Origin: Anaerolineales bacterium
Lineage (GTDB): Bacteria; Chloroflexota; Anaerolineae; Anaerolineales; UBA11579
Length of the DNA: 64,000 bases
Reading direction: 5' to 3'
NCBI GenBank assembly: GCA_019637805.1
Contig: JAHBVB010000001.1
Location: 385,875 to 449,874, forward strand
Shown here: positions 17,255 to 25,372 of the stretch, in pieces
How positions within the stretch are numbered: position 1 is the stretch's first letter
Layout: each line of letters starts with the position of its first letter
Position numbers and translations under genes: made by a program
Notes under the pieces: model-generated
Seen by the model: only the letters and a program-made list of their open reading frames with translations
The model's database searches: none
Told to the model about the DNA's origin: nothing

Positions 17255-17299
17255 TGGATAGCGATCAGTTGCTAGCTGTTAGCAAACCAACGCATTCTC

Positions 17300-17327
17300 A
17301 AAAAACGCCGCGTATGCGGCGTTTTTT
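17300..17327 (+). terminator. rho-independent terminator after gyrB
   Basis: CGCCGC and GCGGCG pair around GTAT, flanked by six A on the left and six T on the right. It lies 46 bases after the gyrB stop. Confidence 0.9.
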
Positions 17328-17353
17328 GATAGAGTCTCTGTGAGAGTCCAGCG

Positions 17354-17869
17354 ATGATTCTGCCCAAGAAACGTGACCCCAGGTTCATCACTGTGCGCCG
17401 CGGCGGCACCCTGCAAGATGCCGATCATCAGCTGCTAGCGATATGGGCAGCGGCTTGCGCCGAGCATGTGTTGCATCTCTTCGAGGAAATTCAGCCCCAT
17501 GACGAACGCCCCCGGCAGGCGATTCAGTTGGCGCGGGCCTGGGCGAGCAGTGAAGCCACGATGACCCAAGCGCGCACAGCGGCAGGCCATGCCAACGCGG
17601 CCGCCCGAGACCTGAGTGGGGCCGCCCGTTTCGCAGCTTATGCCGCAGCTCAGGCCGCCGCGGTGGCCCATGTGGCAGCGCACGAGCTGGGTGCGGCCGC
17701 CTATGCGATTAAGGCCGCCCGCGCCGCGGCGCCAGACGGCCAGGCTGCAGAAGCCGGCCGCCTGGAATGCGAGTGGCAGCGCGCCCAACTCCCCAGCCCC
17801 ATCCTGGAACTGGTGTTGGACGATCAGAAATTGCGCAACCCGATCTGCTGGTTCGTATTCGACTGCTGA
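17354..17869 (+). CDS. putative immunity protein, Imm-5-like family
   Basis: The 171-residue, very alanine-rich helical protein matches my memory of the conserved family annotated as putative immunity protein (Imm-5-like). Recognisable segments are KRDPRFITVRRGGTL, HDERPRQAI, GHANAAARDL, AYAAAQAAAVAHVAAHELG and an end in WFVFDC. No signal peptide or membrane segment is present. Members of the family are inferred to neutralise toxins of contact-dependent or polymorphic systems, but no toxin gene is visible here; the neighbours are gyrB and folD. It starts 27 bases after the gyrB terminator. Family recognition is from memory of the pattern and the toxin-immunity role is weakly supported. Confidence 0.7.
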   Translation: MILPKKRDPRFITVRRGGTLQDADHQLLAIWAAACAEHVLHLFEEIQPHDERPRQAIQLARAWASSEATMTQARTAAGHANAAARDLSGAARFAAYAAAQAAAVAHVAAHELGAAAYAIKAARAAAPDGQAAEAGRLECEWQRAQLPSPILELVLDDQKLRNPICWFVFDC

Positions 17870-17886
17870 CAAATCAGCACACCTCG

Positions 17887-17892
17887 TATAAT
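17887..17892 (+). promoter_or_regulatory. -10 hexamer directly before folD (leaderless start)
   Basis: A perfect TATAAT ends 7 bases before the folD ATG. A poor -35 (CTGACA, 17866-17871) stands 15 bases upstream. Transcription would begin at or next to the ATG, and no ribosome-binding sequence is present. Confidence 0.6.
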
Positions 17893-17899
17893 CCCACCC

Positions 17900-18778
17900 A
17901 TGACTGCTCTGCTCCTGGACGGCAAGGCCCTGGCCACTGAACTCCGCGGCGTCCTGGCGCAGCGTGTGGCTGCCCGCGCCGCGGCCAGCAAGCCCGCGCC
18001 TGGCCTGGCCACCGTACTGGTCGGCGAGGACCCTGCCTCGCAGGTCTACGTGCGTGGCAAGCACAAAGCCTGCCGCGAAGTGGGCATCACCCCCATTGGC
18101 TATGAGCTACCAGCCAGCATGTCACAAGACGAGCTGCTGGCCCTGATCGCTGAGCTGAACGGGCGTGCCGATGTGCACGGCATTCTGGTGCAGTTGCCGC
18201 TGCCCGCCCACCTGGACGCCGCGGCGGTGCAAAGCGCCGTGGCCCTGGAAAAAGATGTAGACTGCCTGCACCCAGCCAACCTGGGCTTGCTCGCCCAGCG
18301 CGACCGCCAGCCGCGCTTCACCCCCTGCACCCCGGCCGGCATCCTGCGGCTGATCGAAAAATCCGGCCTGGACTTGAGCGGCGCCAACGCGGTCGTGCTG
18401 GGGCGCTCCAACATCGTCGGCATGCCGGTGGCGCTGCTGCTGACCCGGGCCAATGCCACCGTGACCATCGCCCATTCGCACACGCGTGACCTGCCTACCC
18501 TGTGCCGCAGCGCAGACCTGCTGGTGGCGGCCGTGGGCCGCCCGCAGCTGGTGCGCGGCGACTGGGTGCGGGAAGGCGCAGTAGTGATTGACGTGGGAGT
18601 CAACCAAATTCAAGACCCGGCTGCCCGCCGCGGCCGGCGGCTGGTGGGCGACGTGGCTTTCGATGAAATCGTGGAGAAGGCGGCGGCGATCACGCCCGTG
18701 CCGGGCGGGGTCGGGCCGATGACGATCGCCATGCTGTTGGAAAATACGCTGAAGGCCGCCGAGCTGGCGGCCGCTTAA
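17900..18778 (+). CDS. folD: bifunctional methylenetetrahydrofolate dehydrogenase / cyclohydrolase FolD
   Basis: FolD interconverts 5,10-methylene-, 5,10-methenyl- and 10-formyl-tetrahydrofolate in the cytosol. The 292-residue chain contains YVRGKHKAC with the catalytic lysine and GILVQLPLP. It also has TPCTPAGI, the NADP-binding GRSNIVGMPVA and PVPGGVGPMTIAMLLENT. Length is typical. The gene has no Shine-Dalgarno sequence but a TATAAT 7 bases before the ATG, so it is probably translated from a leaderless message. It converges on the mrp operon with only about 20 bases between the stops. Confidence 0.96.
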   Translation: MTALLLDGKALATELRGVLAQRVAARAAASKPAPGLATVLVGEDPASQVYVRGKHKACREVGITPIGYELPASMSQDELLALIAELNGRADVHGILVQLPLPAHLDAAAVQSAVALEKDVDCLHPANLGLLAQRDRQPRFTPCTPAGILRLIEKSGLDLSGANAVVLGRSNIVGMPVALLLTRANATVTIAHSHTRDLPTLCRSADLLVAAVGRPQLVRGDWVREGAVVIDVGVNQIQDPAARRGRRLVGDVAFDEIVEKAAAITPVPGGVGPMTIAMLLENTLKAAELAAA

Positions 18779-18799
18779 ACGTGGCCAGCTGCCACGCAG

Positions 18800-19162
18800 C
18801 TATCCTGTTTTCTTCCGTTTCCTGGGTTTCTTGATCATCCCATCGTCTTGCATCTCATTGATGGTGAGATGGAGATGGTCTTCTGGCGTCGAAGCGCGCA
18901 GAGCCGCCCGGGCAATCGCGGTTGTGGCAATTGGGCCGGTCAGGAAGAACAGCACAACCAGCACAATCATGCGTGCCAGGTATTCGGGATAGTAGACGGC
19001 TGCCGCCAGAATCAAGCAGCTAATGCCCAAAGTGCCCGCCTTGCTGAAAGCGTGCATGCGCATAAAGACATCGGGGAAACGCAGCACACCGTAGCTGCTG
19101 ATCAGCATGATCAGCACGCCGATGGTGGCCAAAATGATCGTGATCGCTTCCAGGGTGGTCAT
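18800..19162 (-). CDS. mrpG: Mrp Na+/H+ antiporter subunit MrpG (MnhG)
   Basis: The 120-residue product has three hydrophobic helices and the MrpG/MnhG signature LRFPDVFMRMHAFSKAGTLG, then a charged tail ending in KKPRKRKKTG. It is a small membrane subunit of the Mrp complex, which exchanges cytoplasmic Na+ for external H+. The ATG at 19162 is preferred: a longer reading back to 19249 has no family similarity. It is the last of seven genes, 7 bases after mrpF. Confidence 0.93.
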   Translation of the reverse strand: MTTLEAITIILATIGVLIMLISSYGVLRFPDVFMRMHAFSKAGTLGISCLILAAAVYYPEYLARMIVLVVLFFLTGPIATTAIARAALRASTPEDHLHLTINEMQDDGMIKKPRKRKKTG

Positions 19163-19169
19163 GGCTGGC

Positions 19170-19448
19170 TCATTTCTCGTCAGATTCTTCCAAATAGCGG
19201 GCCAGCAGCATGGTGCCCAGAAAGCCCAGCACCGCCGCCACCAAAGCAATGTCCAAAAGCATCGGGGCCTGGTGGCGAATGGCGATCAGGGCGACCATGC
19301 CAACCGCATGCAGGGTGATCAGGTCGAAGGCCACGGTGCGATTGGGCACGTCCGGCCCGCGCTTGAGGCGAATGAAACCCAGGGCGAGCGAGACGGTCAG
19401 GACCCCCAACAGGAGGTCGATCAGAAAGTCGAAGGAGATCATTCCCAT
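19170..19448 (-). CDS. mrpF: Mrp antiporter subunit MrpF (MnhF)
   Basis: A 92-residue protein with three membrane helices and the conserved MrpF stretch RGPDVPNRTVAFDLI, which carries the Asp-Arg core of the family. It belongs to the membrane-embedded Mrp complex. It overlaps the end of mrpE by about 10 bases; a second ATG two codons in (19442) is an alternative start. Confidence 0.94.
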   Translation of the reverse strand: MGMISFDFLIDLLLGVLTVSLALGFIRLKRGPDVPNRTVAFDLITLHAVGMVALIAIRHQAPMLLDIALVAAVLGFLGTMLLARYLEESDEK

Positions 19449-19948
19449 CCCCCGCGCGTGACCAAGGCCAGGCGGCGCTCAAAGGTTTCTTTGATCTCCT
19501 TACGAAAGGCTTCAGGGTCCTCTACAAAAAAACCGTGAATGTAGACCACATCGCGGCCCTGGTCATCATGGCGCATGTCAATGCTGACTGTACCCGGGGT
19601 CAGCGTAATGATCGTGACCAGAACAATGATCTCAAAGTTGCTGTCGAGCGTAAGCGGCACAGCCACAATCCCAGGCTTGAATTCCAATTCTGGATGCAAG
19701 ATCCACCAGGTGAGTTTGGCATTGCTGAGCACGATCTCCCAGGCCACAAAAAGCAGGAACGAGATCAAATAGCCGATGCGGCGGCCGTAGCCGCGCTCAT
19801 AAATCGACAGAGCCAGGGCGCCGACGGCAAAGCCAATGAACAAGTCCTCCGCACCGTAGATGGGCAGGAAGATGTACCAAAACACAGCCAGGCAGGCATT
19901 GACCAGCAGCAAGGCAATGATTTGCAGGTTCTCTTGCTTCTTCGGCAT
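19439..19948 (-). CDS. mrpE: Mrp antiporter subunit MrpE (MnhE)
   Basis: This 169-residue subunit has two or three N-terminal membrane helices. A cytoplasmic MrpE domain follows, with TLTPGTVSIDM and the family-typical VVYIHGF. MrpE is required for assembly or function of the Mrp complex. The ATG at 19948 has GGAG five bases upstream and is better than the GTG 15 bases earlier. It lies 24 bases after mrpD and overlaps mrpF. Confidence 0.92.
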   Translation of the reverse strand: MPKKQENLQIIALLLVNACLAVFWYIFLPIYGAEDLFIGFAVGALALSIYERGYGRRIGYLISFLLFVAWEIVLSNAKLTWWILHPELEFKPGIVAVPLTLDSNFEIIVLVTIITLTPGTVSIDMRHDDQGRDVVYIHGFFVEDPEAFRKEIKETFERRLALVTRGGWE

Positions 19949-19972
19949 CGGCGCTCCGTCCACGGCCGGCGG

Positions 19973-21538
19973 CTAGTGGCTCTGCTCCCCGATTGGCAAG
20001 ATCTGGTCAGTGGGTGCCACGGCCCGAATATAGCCCTGACGGTCAAGGACTTGCCTGGCGGCCACGCTAGACCATTCGAAGAATGGCCCGCTGAAGACGC
20101 CGATCGCCAAGCTGGCCGTCACCAAGAGAGCGATGGGCGCCACGGTCAAGCGCAGGTTAGGGCGGCGCAGCGGCGCGACCACATCTTCTTGCGGGCCGGC
20201 AAAGCCTTTCTGCCACAGGCGGATCATGCTCATCAGCGTCAACAGGCTGACCAACAGGCTGATCCCGGCGATCCACCACTGCTGTGCATCCAGGGCGATC
20301 TGCAGCAGGCCCAGCTTGCTGATAAACCCGCTGGATGGCGGGATGCCGGCCAGCGAAAAAGCGGCCACGAAGAAGACTCCCGCCAGCACCGGTGAACGCT
20401 TGACCAACCCGCCCAGGTAACCTTTTTCCAAACGGCCGGTGCCCATGGTCAGCTCGGCGGCGCCGCCCGCCATCAGCAGGGCGGTCTTCACGATCATATG
20501 ATGCACAATGTAAAAGATGCCGGCAGCCATGCCAAAGCCGGCCGCCAGTTGGTTGCCAGACAGCGCCAGGCCCAAGCCCATCACCATGTAGCCCACCTGG
20601 CTGATGACATGGAAACTGAGCACGCGACGGATGGTCTTGACCGCCATGGCCCCGAAGACGCCCACCAGCATGGTCAGGGCGGCGATGGTCAGGATCAAAG
20701 GCTGCCATTCGACCAGTAGATCTGGGAAGAGCAGCGGATAGATGCGGAACAGGGCGTAAATGCCGACCTTGGTCAGCAAGCCGCCGAAAATGGCCGTCAC
20801 CGCCGGGTGCGGGGTGTGATAGCTGGCCGGCAGCCAGAAAAAGAGAGGGAAGATGCCGGCTTTGCTGCCATAAGCCACCAGCAGCATGCCCGCAATCACG
20901 ATCCGCAGCCAATCCGGGGCAGCGTCCATCCGTTCGGCCAGATGGGCCAGGTTAAGCGTGCCCAGGGTGCCATAGACCACACCCGTGGTGGCCAGGAACA
21001 CAGTGGACGCCAGCAGGTTGAGCAGCACGTAACGCAGGCCGCCGTTCACCTGGGCCGGGCGGCCGCCCAGGCTGAGCAGCACGAAGCTGGCCATCAGCAA
21101 CACTTCGAAAAATACATAAAGATTGAAAAGATCGCCGGCGACAAAGGCGCCATTAACACCCATCAGCAGGAAAAGCAGCAGGGGGTAAAAGTTCAGCCCC
21201 TGGCGCTCGTCCAGGGTGCCTGAAGCAAAGACAACCAGGCACAGCATCAGCAGGCCGGTCAGCGTCAGCATGATGGCGCTGAAGGCGTCGGCCACCAAAG
21301 TGATGCCAAACGGCGCCGGCCACAAACCCACCTGCAGCACAATCCGCTGGTCTCCGCCGGCCGTCAGCCAGAGCAGGAAGAGCGCGACCAGCAAGTTGCC
21401 GGCTGCGGCCAAAATGGCCACATTGCGCTGAATACGGGTTTGTTTGGGCGTCACCCGGGTGGAAACCAGCAGCGAAACGGCCGCAGCCATCAGCGGCAGG
21501 ACCACTGGAGCCGCCAGCCAATTAGCATTGACGTTCAT
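19973..21538 (-). CDS. mrpD: Mrp antiporter subunit MrpD (MnhD)
   Basis: The 521-residue polytopic protein is an antiporter-like subunit homologous to NuoM/NuoN. Evidence is GSKAGIFPLFFWLPASYHTP with the key lysine in helix 7, VKTIRRVLSFHVISQVGYMVMGLGL, and HMIVKTALLMAGG in helix 12. The glutamate in YVFFEVLLMASF fits helix 5. With MrpA it carries the ion-translocating helices. Its start overlaps the mrpC stop by four bases. Confidence 0.95.
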   Translation of the reverse strand: MNVNANWLAAPVVLPLMAAAVSLLVSTRVTPKQTRIQRNVAILAAAGNLLVALFLLWLTAGGDQRIVLQVGLWPAPFGITLVADAFSAIMLTLTGLLMLCLVVFASGTLDERQGLNFYPLLLFLLMGVNGAFVAGDLFNLYVFFEVLLMASFVLLSLGGRPAQVNGGLRYVLLNLLASTVFLATTGVVYGTLGTLNLAHLAERMDAAPDWLRIVIAGMLLVAYGSKAGIFPLFFWLPASYHTPHPAVTAIFGGLLTKVGIYALFRIYPLLFPDLLVEWQPLILTIAALTMLVGVFGAMAVKTIRRVLSFHVISQVGYMVMGLGLALSGNQLAAGFGMAAGIFYIVHHMIVKTALLMAGGAAELTMGTGRLEKGYLGGLVKRSPVLAGVFFVAAFSLAGIPPSSGFISKLGLLQIALDAQQWWIAGISLLVSLLTLMSMIRLWQKGFAGPQEDVVAPLRRPNLRLTVAPIALLVTASLAIGVFSGPFFEWSSVAARQVLDRQGYIRAVAPTDQILPIGEQSH

Positions 21539-22002
21539 TTACGGCTCTCCCGGGCCTGCTGTTCCTGACGGCGCAGCAAGACCACATCTTCCAACCACTC
21601 GTAGTCTTCCTCAACGGCATCCAGTTCGGCGCGCGGCTCCAGGGCGAAGGGGTCGTCTACGCGGTCGGTGCAGTTCTCACCGGACATGTCGAGGGTGTGG
21701 CGGCGATGCAGCAGCGCAATGATGAAGGCGGCAATGCCGAAGCTGATCACGATAGCGGTCAGGATCAGCGCTTGAGGCAGTGGGTCAACAAACTGGCTGA
21801 TATCGCCATCAAAGGCCGCCTTGTCCAGCAAAACCGGCGGTTGGCCGCGGTCGCTAACACTGGTGCCGAAAATCAGCATATTGACGGCATGCGTGAAGAG
21901 GCCCAGACCAAGGACCATCCGGATGGGGCTGCGCTGCAGCAGCAGGTAGGTGGCGGTGCCCATCAGCACTGCCACCAAAACGGCAAAGACCAGGGCGATC
22001 AT
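21535..22002 (-). CDS. mrpC: Mrp antiporter subunit MrpC (MnhC)
   Basis: A 155-residue NuoK-like subunit with three membrane helices; the signature includes MVLGLGLFTHAVNMLIFGT and DPLPQALILTAIVISFGIAAF. The C-terminal 50 residues after helix 3 form a hydrophilic, strongly acidic tail (EPRAELDAVEEDYEW) longer than in many homologues. It overlaps mrpB upstream and mrpD downstream by four bases each, implying coupled translation. Confidence 0.94.
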   Translation of the reverse strand: MIALVFAVLVAVLMGTATYLLLQRSPIRMVLGLGLFTHAVNMLIFGTSVSDRGQPPVLLDKAAFDGDISQFVDPLPQALILTAIVISFGIAAFIIALLHRRHTLDMSGENCTDRVDDPFALEPRAELDAVEEDYEWLEDVVLLRRQEQQARESRK

Positions 22003-22427
22003 CGGCGGCTTCCTCGCGCGGGACGGCTCAGTTCCAATAGATAGGAGGTCACAAAAGCGCTGACCACCAAAAAGACGCCGATATCAAACAAGGTCGGCGA
22101 GCCGATCTCTAACACGGCGCCGCCCGGGAGGGGAATCTTCCACCAGACGCCCAGCAAAAAGGCCCCTTCAGGCAGGCTGAGTATCGCCGAGAAGATGGCA
22201 ATCACCAGGCCAACGCCCATGGCCGGCTGCAAATAGGTGCCGATCAGCTTGCGCACAAAATCATCGCCGCGCGCCAGAATTTGCATCAGGAAAGCGGTCG
22301 CCACCACCAACCCGGCGGCAAAGCCGCCGCCCGGTTCGTTGTGACCAACGATCAGGAAAACGACCGCCAGCAGGAAGAGCACCGGGGTCAGGATGCGGTC
22401 CAGCAGGGCCAGGTAGCGTTCAGGCAT
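21999..22427 (-). CDS. mrpB: Mrp antiporter subunit MrpB (MnhB)
   Basis: The 142-residue membrane protein has the MnhB signature GHNEPGGGFAAGLVVATAFL and a C-terminal helix in FDIGVFLVVSAFVTSYLLEL. It is an accessory subunit next to MrpA. The ATG at 22427 is chosen because GGAG lies 6 bases upstream. It overlaps the 3' end of mrpA by 8 bases. Confidence 0.93.
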   Translation of the reverse strand: MPERYLALLDRILTPVLFLLAVVFLIVGHNEPGGGFAAGLVVATAFLMQILARGDDFVRKLIGTYLQPAMGVGLVIAIFSAILSLPEGAFLLGVWWKIPLPGGAVLEIGSPTLFDIGVFLVVSAFVTSYLLELSRPARGSRR

Positions 22428-24804
22428 TCTTGTCTCCACGCCGGCTGCGCGCCTTGGGCGGGGTTGGTTGGCTGGGGTCCTGCACCGGGCGCAGGCGCGA
22501 GGCGCGCAGCAGAGCGTAGCCGCCCAAGGCCGCCACCACCATCACGCTGATCTCGCCCAGCGTATCCATGGCGCGAAAGTCGACCAGAATGACGTTGACG
22601 ATATTGCCGCCATGGGCGGCGAGCACATTCAAAGAGAAATAGTCACTGATCGTGGCAAAGAAGGGGCGCTGCGCCGCCAACAAGGCCATGCCAAAGCCCC
22701 AGCCAGCCACGAGCAAGCTGATCAGCAAATGGCGCAACGAGATCCGCTTGGGGATGGGCTGCACTTCCTGGGGTGGAATGCGGAAAAAGACCAGCACCAA
22801 AAGCACCAGGGTTAGCACTTCGATCAAGAATTGGGTCAAGGCCAGATCGGGCGCGGAAAAGAAGACATAGATCAACATAACTGAGGCGCCAACCATGCCC
22901 AGGCTGATGATGGCGCTGAGGCGACTTTGGATGCGCACCGTGATCAGGGCCGCCACCACAGCCAAAGCGGCCAAAACCACTTCATAGAACGTGGGCCTGG
23001 CGGCCCAATTGATGCCCAGTTCCGCCAGCAAGGTCCCGCTGGACAGCCCCGCGTACAGCAGAAAACCCGTGGCGGCCAGCAAAATGACACTGACCTGTGT
23101 GGGCAGTGTGGCGCCTTGCACGCTGCGCGTGCTCCAGTCCGCCACGGTATACAAGCCATTCACCAGACCATCGAAGATGCCAGTGCCGTTCAGCTTCTTG
23201 GGCGCCTGTGCAAAAGCCGCCCGCACCGGCTGGCGCAGCCAGAAGACCAGCAGGCCCAGCGCGATCGCCAGCAGGCTGGTCAGGAAGACTGGCGTCCAGC
23301 CGTGCCACAGAGACAGATGCAGCGTAACCGGCGCGCCGAGCACGGCGCTGGCCGGGGCGGCAAATAAGCCCTGCTCCACGATGCCCAGCATGAAGGGGAT
23401 CGCCGTGCCCACCCCGGCCAGGAGCAGCACCGGCAGCACGAACAGCGCCGAGGGCGGATGCTGCACCGCAGCCTGCTTTTGCGGCGCGGCGCGGCGGAAG
23501 AACGGCTCCCAGATCAGCACCAGGCTGTAAGCCACGAACAAGGCCCCTGCCAGGGCCGAGGCAATCAGGCCGACCAGGCCCAGCGGGTCACCGCTTTCCA
23601 TCCAGTAAAAGAAGACTTCCAGCAGGGTCTCTTTGGCCAGGAAGCCGAAGGTGGGGGCTATGCCGGCCATCGACAGACCGGCCAGCAACACACCGGCCGC
23701 CAGCAGGGGCATGGCCTTGGCCAAGCCCGCCAGGTGGCGAATGTCCCGGGTGCCGGTGGCGTGGTCAATAATGCCCGCAATAAGGAAGAGTGGCCCTTTG
23801 TACAAGGCGTGGGCCAAAATGCCCAGCACCAGCGCCACGGCCGCGGTTTGGCTGTTGAAGGCTAAGAGCATCACCAGCACGCCCAGCTGGCTGACCGTGG
23901 CATAGGCCAAAATGGCTTTCAGGTCTACCTGGCGCAGAGCGATCAGCGCCCCCATCAGCATGGTTATCCCGCCCACCACCAGCAAGGTCCAGAACCACAG
24001 CGGGCTCTCCGCAAAGGCGGGGTGCAGGCGGGCCAGCAGGTACACGCCAGCCTTGACCATGGTGGCTGAGTGCAGATAGGCGCTGGCCGGTGTGGGGGCG
24101 GACATGGCCCCCGGTAGCCAGAAGTGGAAGGGGAACTGGGCCGATTTGGTCAATGCCCCCAGCAAGATCAAGATCAGCATCGGCGCAAACAAGGCATGGC
24201 TGGTGAAGGTGGCCGGCGGCAGGGCCAGCAGGGCGCTGATAGTGTAGCTGCCGCCGATCTGCCCCAGGAGCACGAAACCGCCCAGCATGGCCAAGGCGCC
24301 CATGCCGGTGACGATCAGCGCCCGCCGGGCGCCTTCCAAGGCCTTCTGGTCGGAAAGCTTGAAAGAGATCAGTAGATAGCTGGTGATGCTGGTACCTTCC
24401 CAGAAAACGAACAGGGCCAGCAAGTTGTCCGCCCACACCAGGCCGAGCATGCTGGTCATGAACAGGAAGAGCAGCGCGTAGAAATACCCGAGGGTGGTTT
24501 TCTTTTCGAAATAGTAGCCGGCGTATACAGCAATCGCCGCGCCGATCCCGGCCACGATCAACCCAAAGAACAGGCTCAGCCCGTCCAGGCGCAGGTCCAG
24601 GGCCAGCCCAAAAGCCTCAGACCAGACATAATGCTCGCGGATCACCGCGCCCTGACCCACCGGCCCCAGCTGGGTCAGCAGCCAGGCCGTCACCACCAAA
24701 GGCGGCAGGGCGGCCAGCCAGCCCGCGTGGCGCCAGCGCTGCGGCTTGAGCAGCCACAGAGTGGGGGCCGAGACGGCCAGGAGGGCGAGCAGGGTGATCA
24801 ACAT
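22420..24804 (-). CDS. mrpA: Mrp antiporter subunit MrpA (MnhA)
   Basis: MrpA is the largest subunit of the Na+/H+ antiporter. The first 500 residues are NuoL-like, with FVFWEGTSITSYLLI (helix-5 glutamate), KSAQFPFHFWLPGAMSAPTP (helix-7 lysine), HSATMVKAGVYLLARL and LKAILAYATVSQLGVLVMLL. The C-terminal 300 residues hold the MrpA-specific helices, with FSAPDLALTQFLIEVLTLVLLV and VNVILVDFRAMDTLGEISV. At 794 residues it is a full-length MrpA. It is the first gene of a complete mrpABCDEFG operon. A TACAAT lies 6 bases before the ATG, and a stronger promoter lies about 250 bases upstream. Confidence 0.95.
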   Translation of the reverse strand: MLITLLALLAVSAPTLWLLKPQRWRHAGWLAALPPLVVTAWLLTQLGPVGQGAVIREHYVWSEAFGLALDLRLDGLSLFFGLIVAGIGAAIAVYAGYYFEKKTTLGYFYALLFLFMTSMLGLVWADNLLALFVFWEGTSITSYLLISFKLSDQKALEGARRALIVTGMGALAMLGGFVLLGQIGGSYTISALLALPPATFTSHALFAPMLILILLGALTKSAQFPFHFWLPGAMSAPTPASAYLHSATMVKAGVYLLARLHPAFAESPLWFWTLLVVGGITMLMGALIALRQVDLKAILAYATVSQLGVLVMLLAFNSQTAAVALVLGILAHALYKGPLFLIAGIIDHATGTRDIRHLAGLAKAMPLLAAGVLLAGLSMAGIAPTFGFLAKETLLEVFFYWMESGDPLGLVGLIASALAGALFVAYSLVLIWEPFFRRAAPQKQAAVQHPPSALFVLPVLLLAGVGTAIPFMLGIVEQGLFAAPASAVLGAPVTLHLSLWHGWTPVFLTSLLAIALGLLVFWLRQPVRAAFAQAPKKLNGTGIFDGLVNGLYTVADWSTRSVQGATLPTQVSVILLAATGFLLYAGLSSGTLLAELGINWAARPTFYEVVLAALAVVAALITVRIQSRLSAIISLGMVGASVMLIYVFFSAPDLALTQFLIEVLTLVLLVLVFFRIPPQEVQPIPKRISLRHLLISLLVAGWGFGMALLAAQRPFFATISDYFSLNVLAAHGGNIVNVILVDFRAMDTLGEISVMVVAALGGYALLRASRLRPVQDPSQPTPPKARSRRGDKNA

Positions 24805-24810
24805 AGTCTA

Positions 24811-24816
24811 ATTGTA
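24811..24816 (-). promoter_or_regulatory. -10 hexamer directly before mrpA
   Basis: TACAAT on the minus strand ends 6 bases before the mrpA ATG. No good -35 is visible and there is no ribosome-binding sequence. It may give a leaderless mrpA message in addition to the upstream promoter. Confidence 0.45.
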
Positions 24817-25066
24817 TGTATCCATGTGGCCGATGCCGCCGCAAACATAAGACGACAATCCTGGATTCAGATGGCTCAAAGGCCAGCCAGCTTACGAAAT
24901 AGCTGAAGCGGAAAAACAAAACCGCCCGGCGATACTCGGCGAACGTGCCCACTCAGCACAGTACGTCAGTACAACGTCGCGGCGATATCGCCAAAATTGT
25001 CAAGCCATAATCACCTGAAAACCTGAACGCCAGGCTGTTTGTTCACAATTTCTCAAGCGAGCCAGT

Positions 25067-25095
25067 ATAGTAACAAGCTCTATAATTATTGTCAA
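25067..25095 (-). promoter_or_regulatory. sigma-70-type promoter upstream of the mrp operon
   Basis: On the minus strand a perfect -35 TTGACA (25095-25090) is followed after exactly 17 bases by TACTAT (25072-25067). This would start an mrp transcript with a leader of roughly 250 bases. Confidence 0.6.
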
Positions 25096-25372
25096 CAAAC
25101 TCTTCAAAATTCGGCGTCCTGCCGGCGTAGCCGCGTTGCGCAGCCACGCAGCTGTCGAAGTAATCTGTTAGTTTTAACCATTGCGCGCCTCGAGAGAAAT
25201 CGCTTGAATTTCCACCCCAAAACGCCAATCCCTCCAGGAAAGCGGCTATCCTTTAAACCCTTCGGGATGCTGGCTTTGTCAAGGTCACTCCCCCTGTTGC
25301 AGTGATAATAATTAATACTTCTACTCCCGCCCGCTGGAAAGTTGCCGCCAATTGTCTTATGATTACTGCCTT

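Larger units (their letters stand above)
24805..25372. other. divergent non-coding region between mrpA and the deaminase gene
   Basis: This 568-base region has no believable gene. Toward mrpA it contains a TACAAT at 24811-24816, six bases from the ATG, and a full promoter at 25067-25095. Between them lies a leader of about 250 bases with several short inverted repeats (GGCGATATCGCC at 24981-24992; GTACGTCAGTAC at 24961-24972). On the plus side a TATGAT lies 9 bases before the deaminase ATG. No riboswitch class could be recognised. Confidence 0.5.

Noticed and set aside
25039-25305. 88-codon plus-strand frame in the mrpA-deaminase spacer
   Set aside because: No ribosome site, no recognisable motif, and it overlaps the convincing minus-strand mrp promoter; treated as non-coding.
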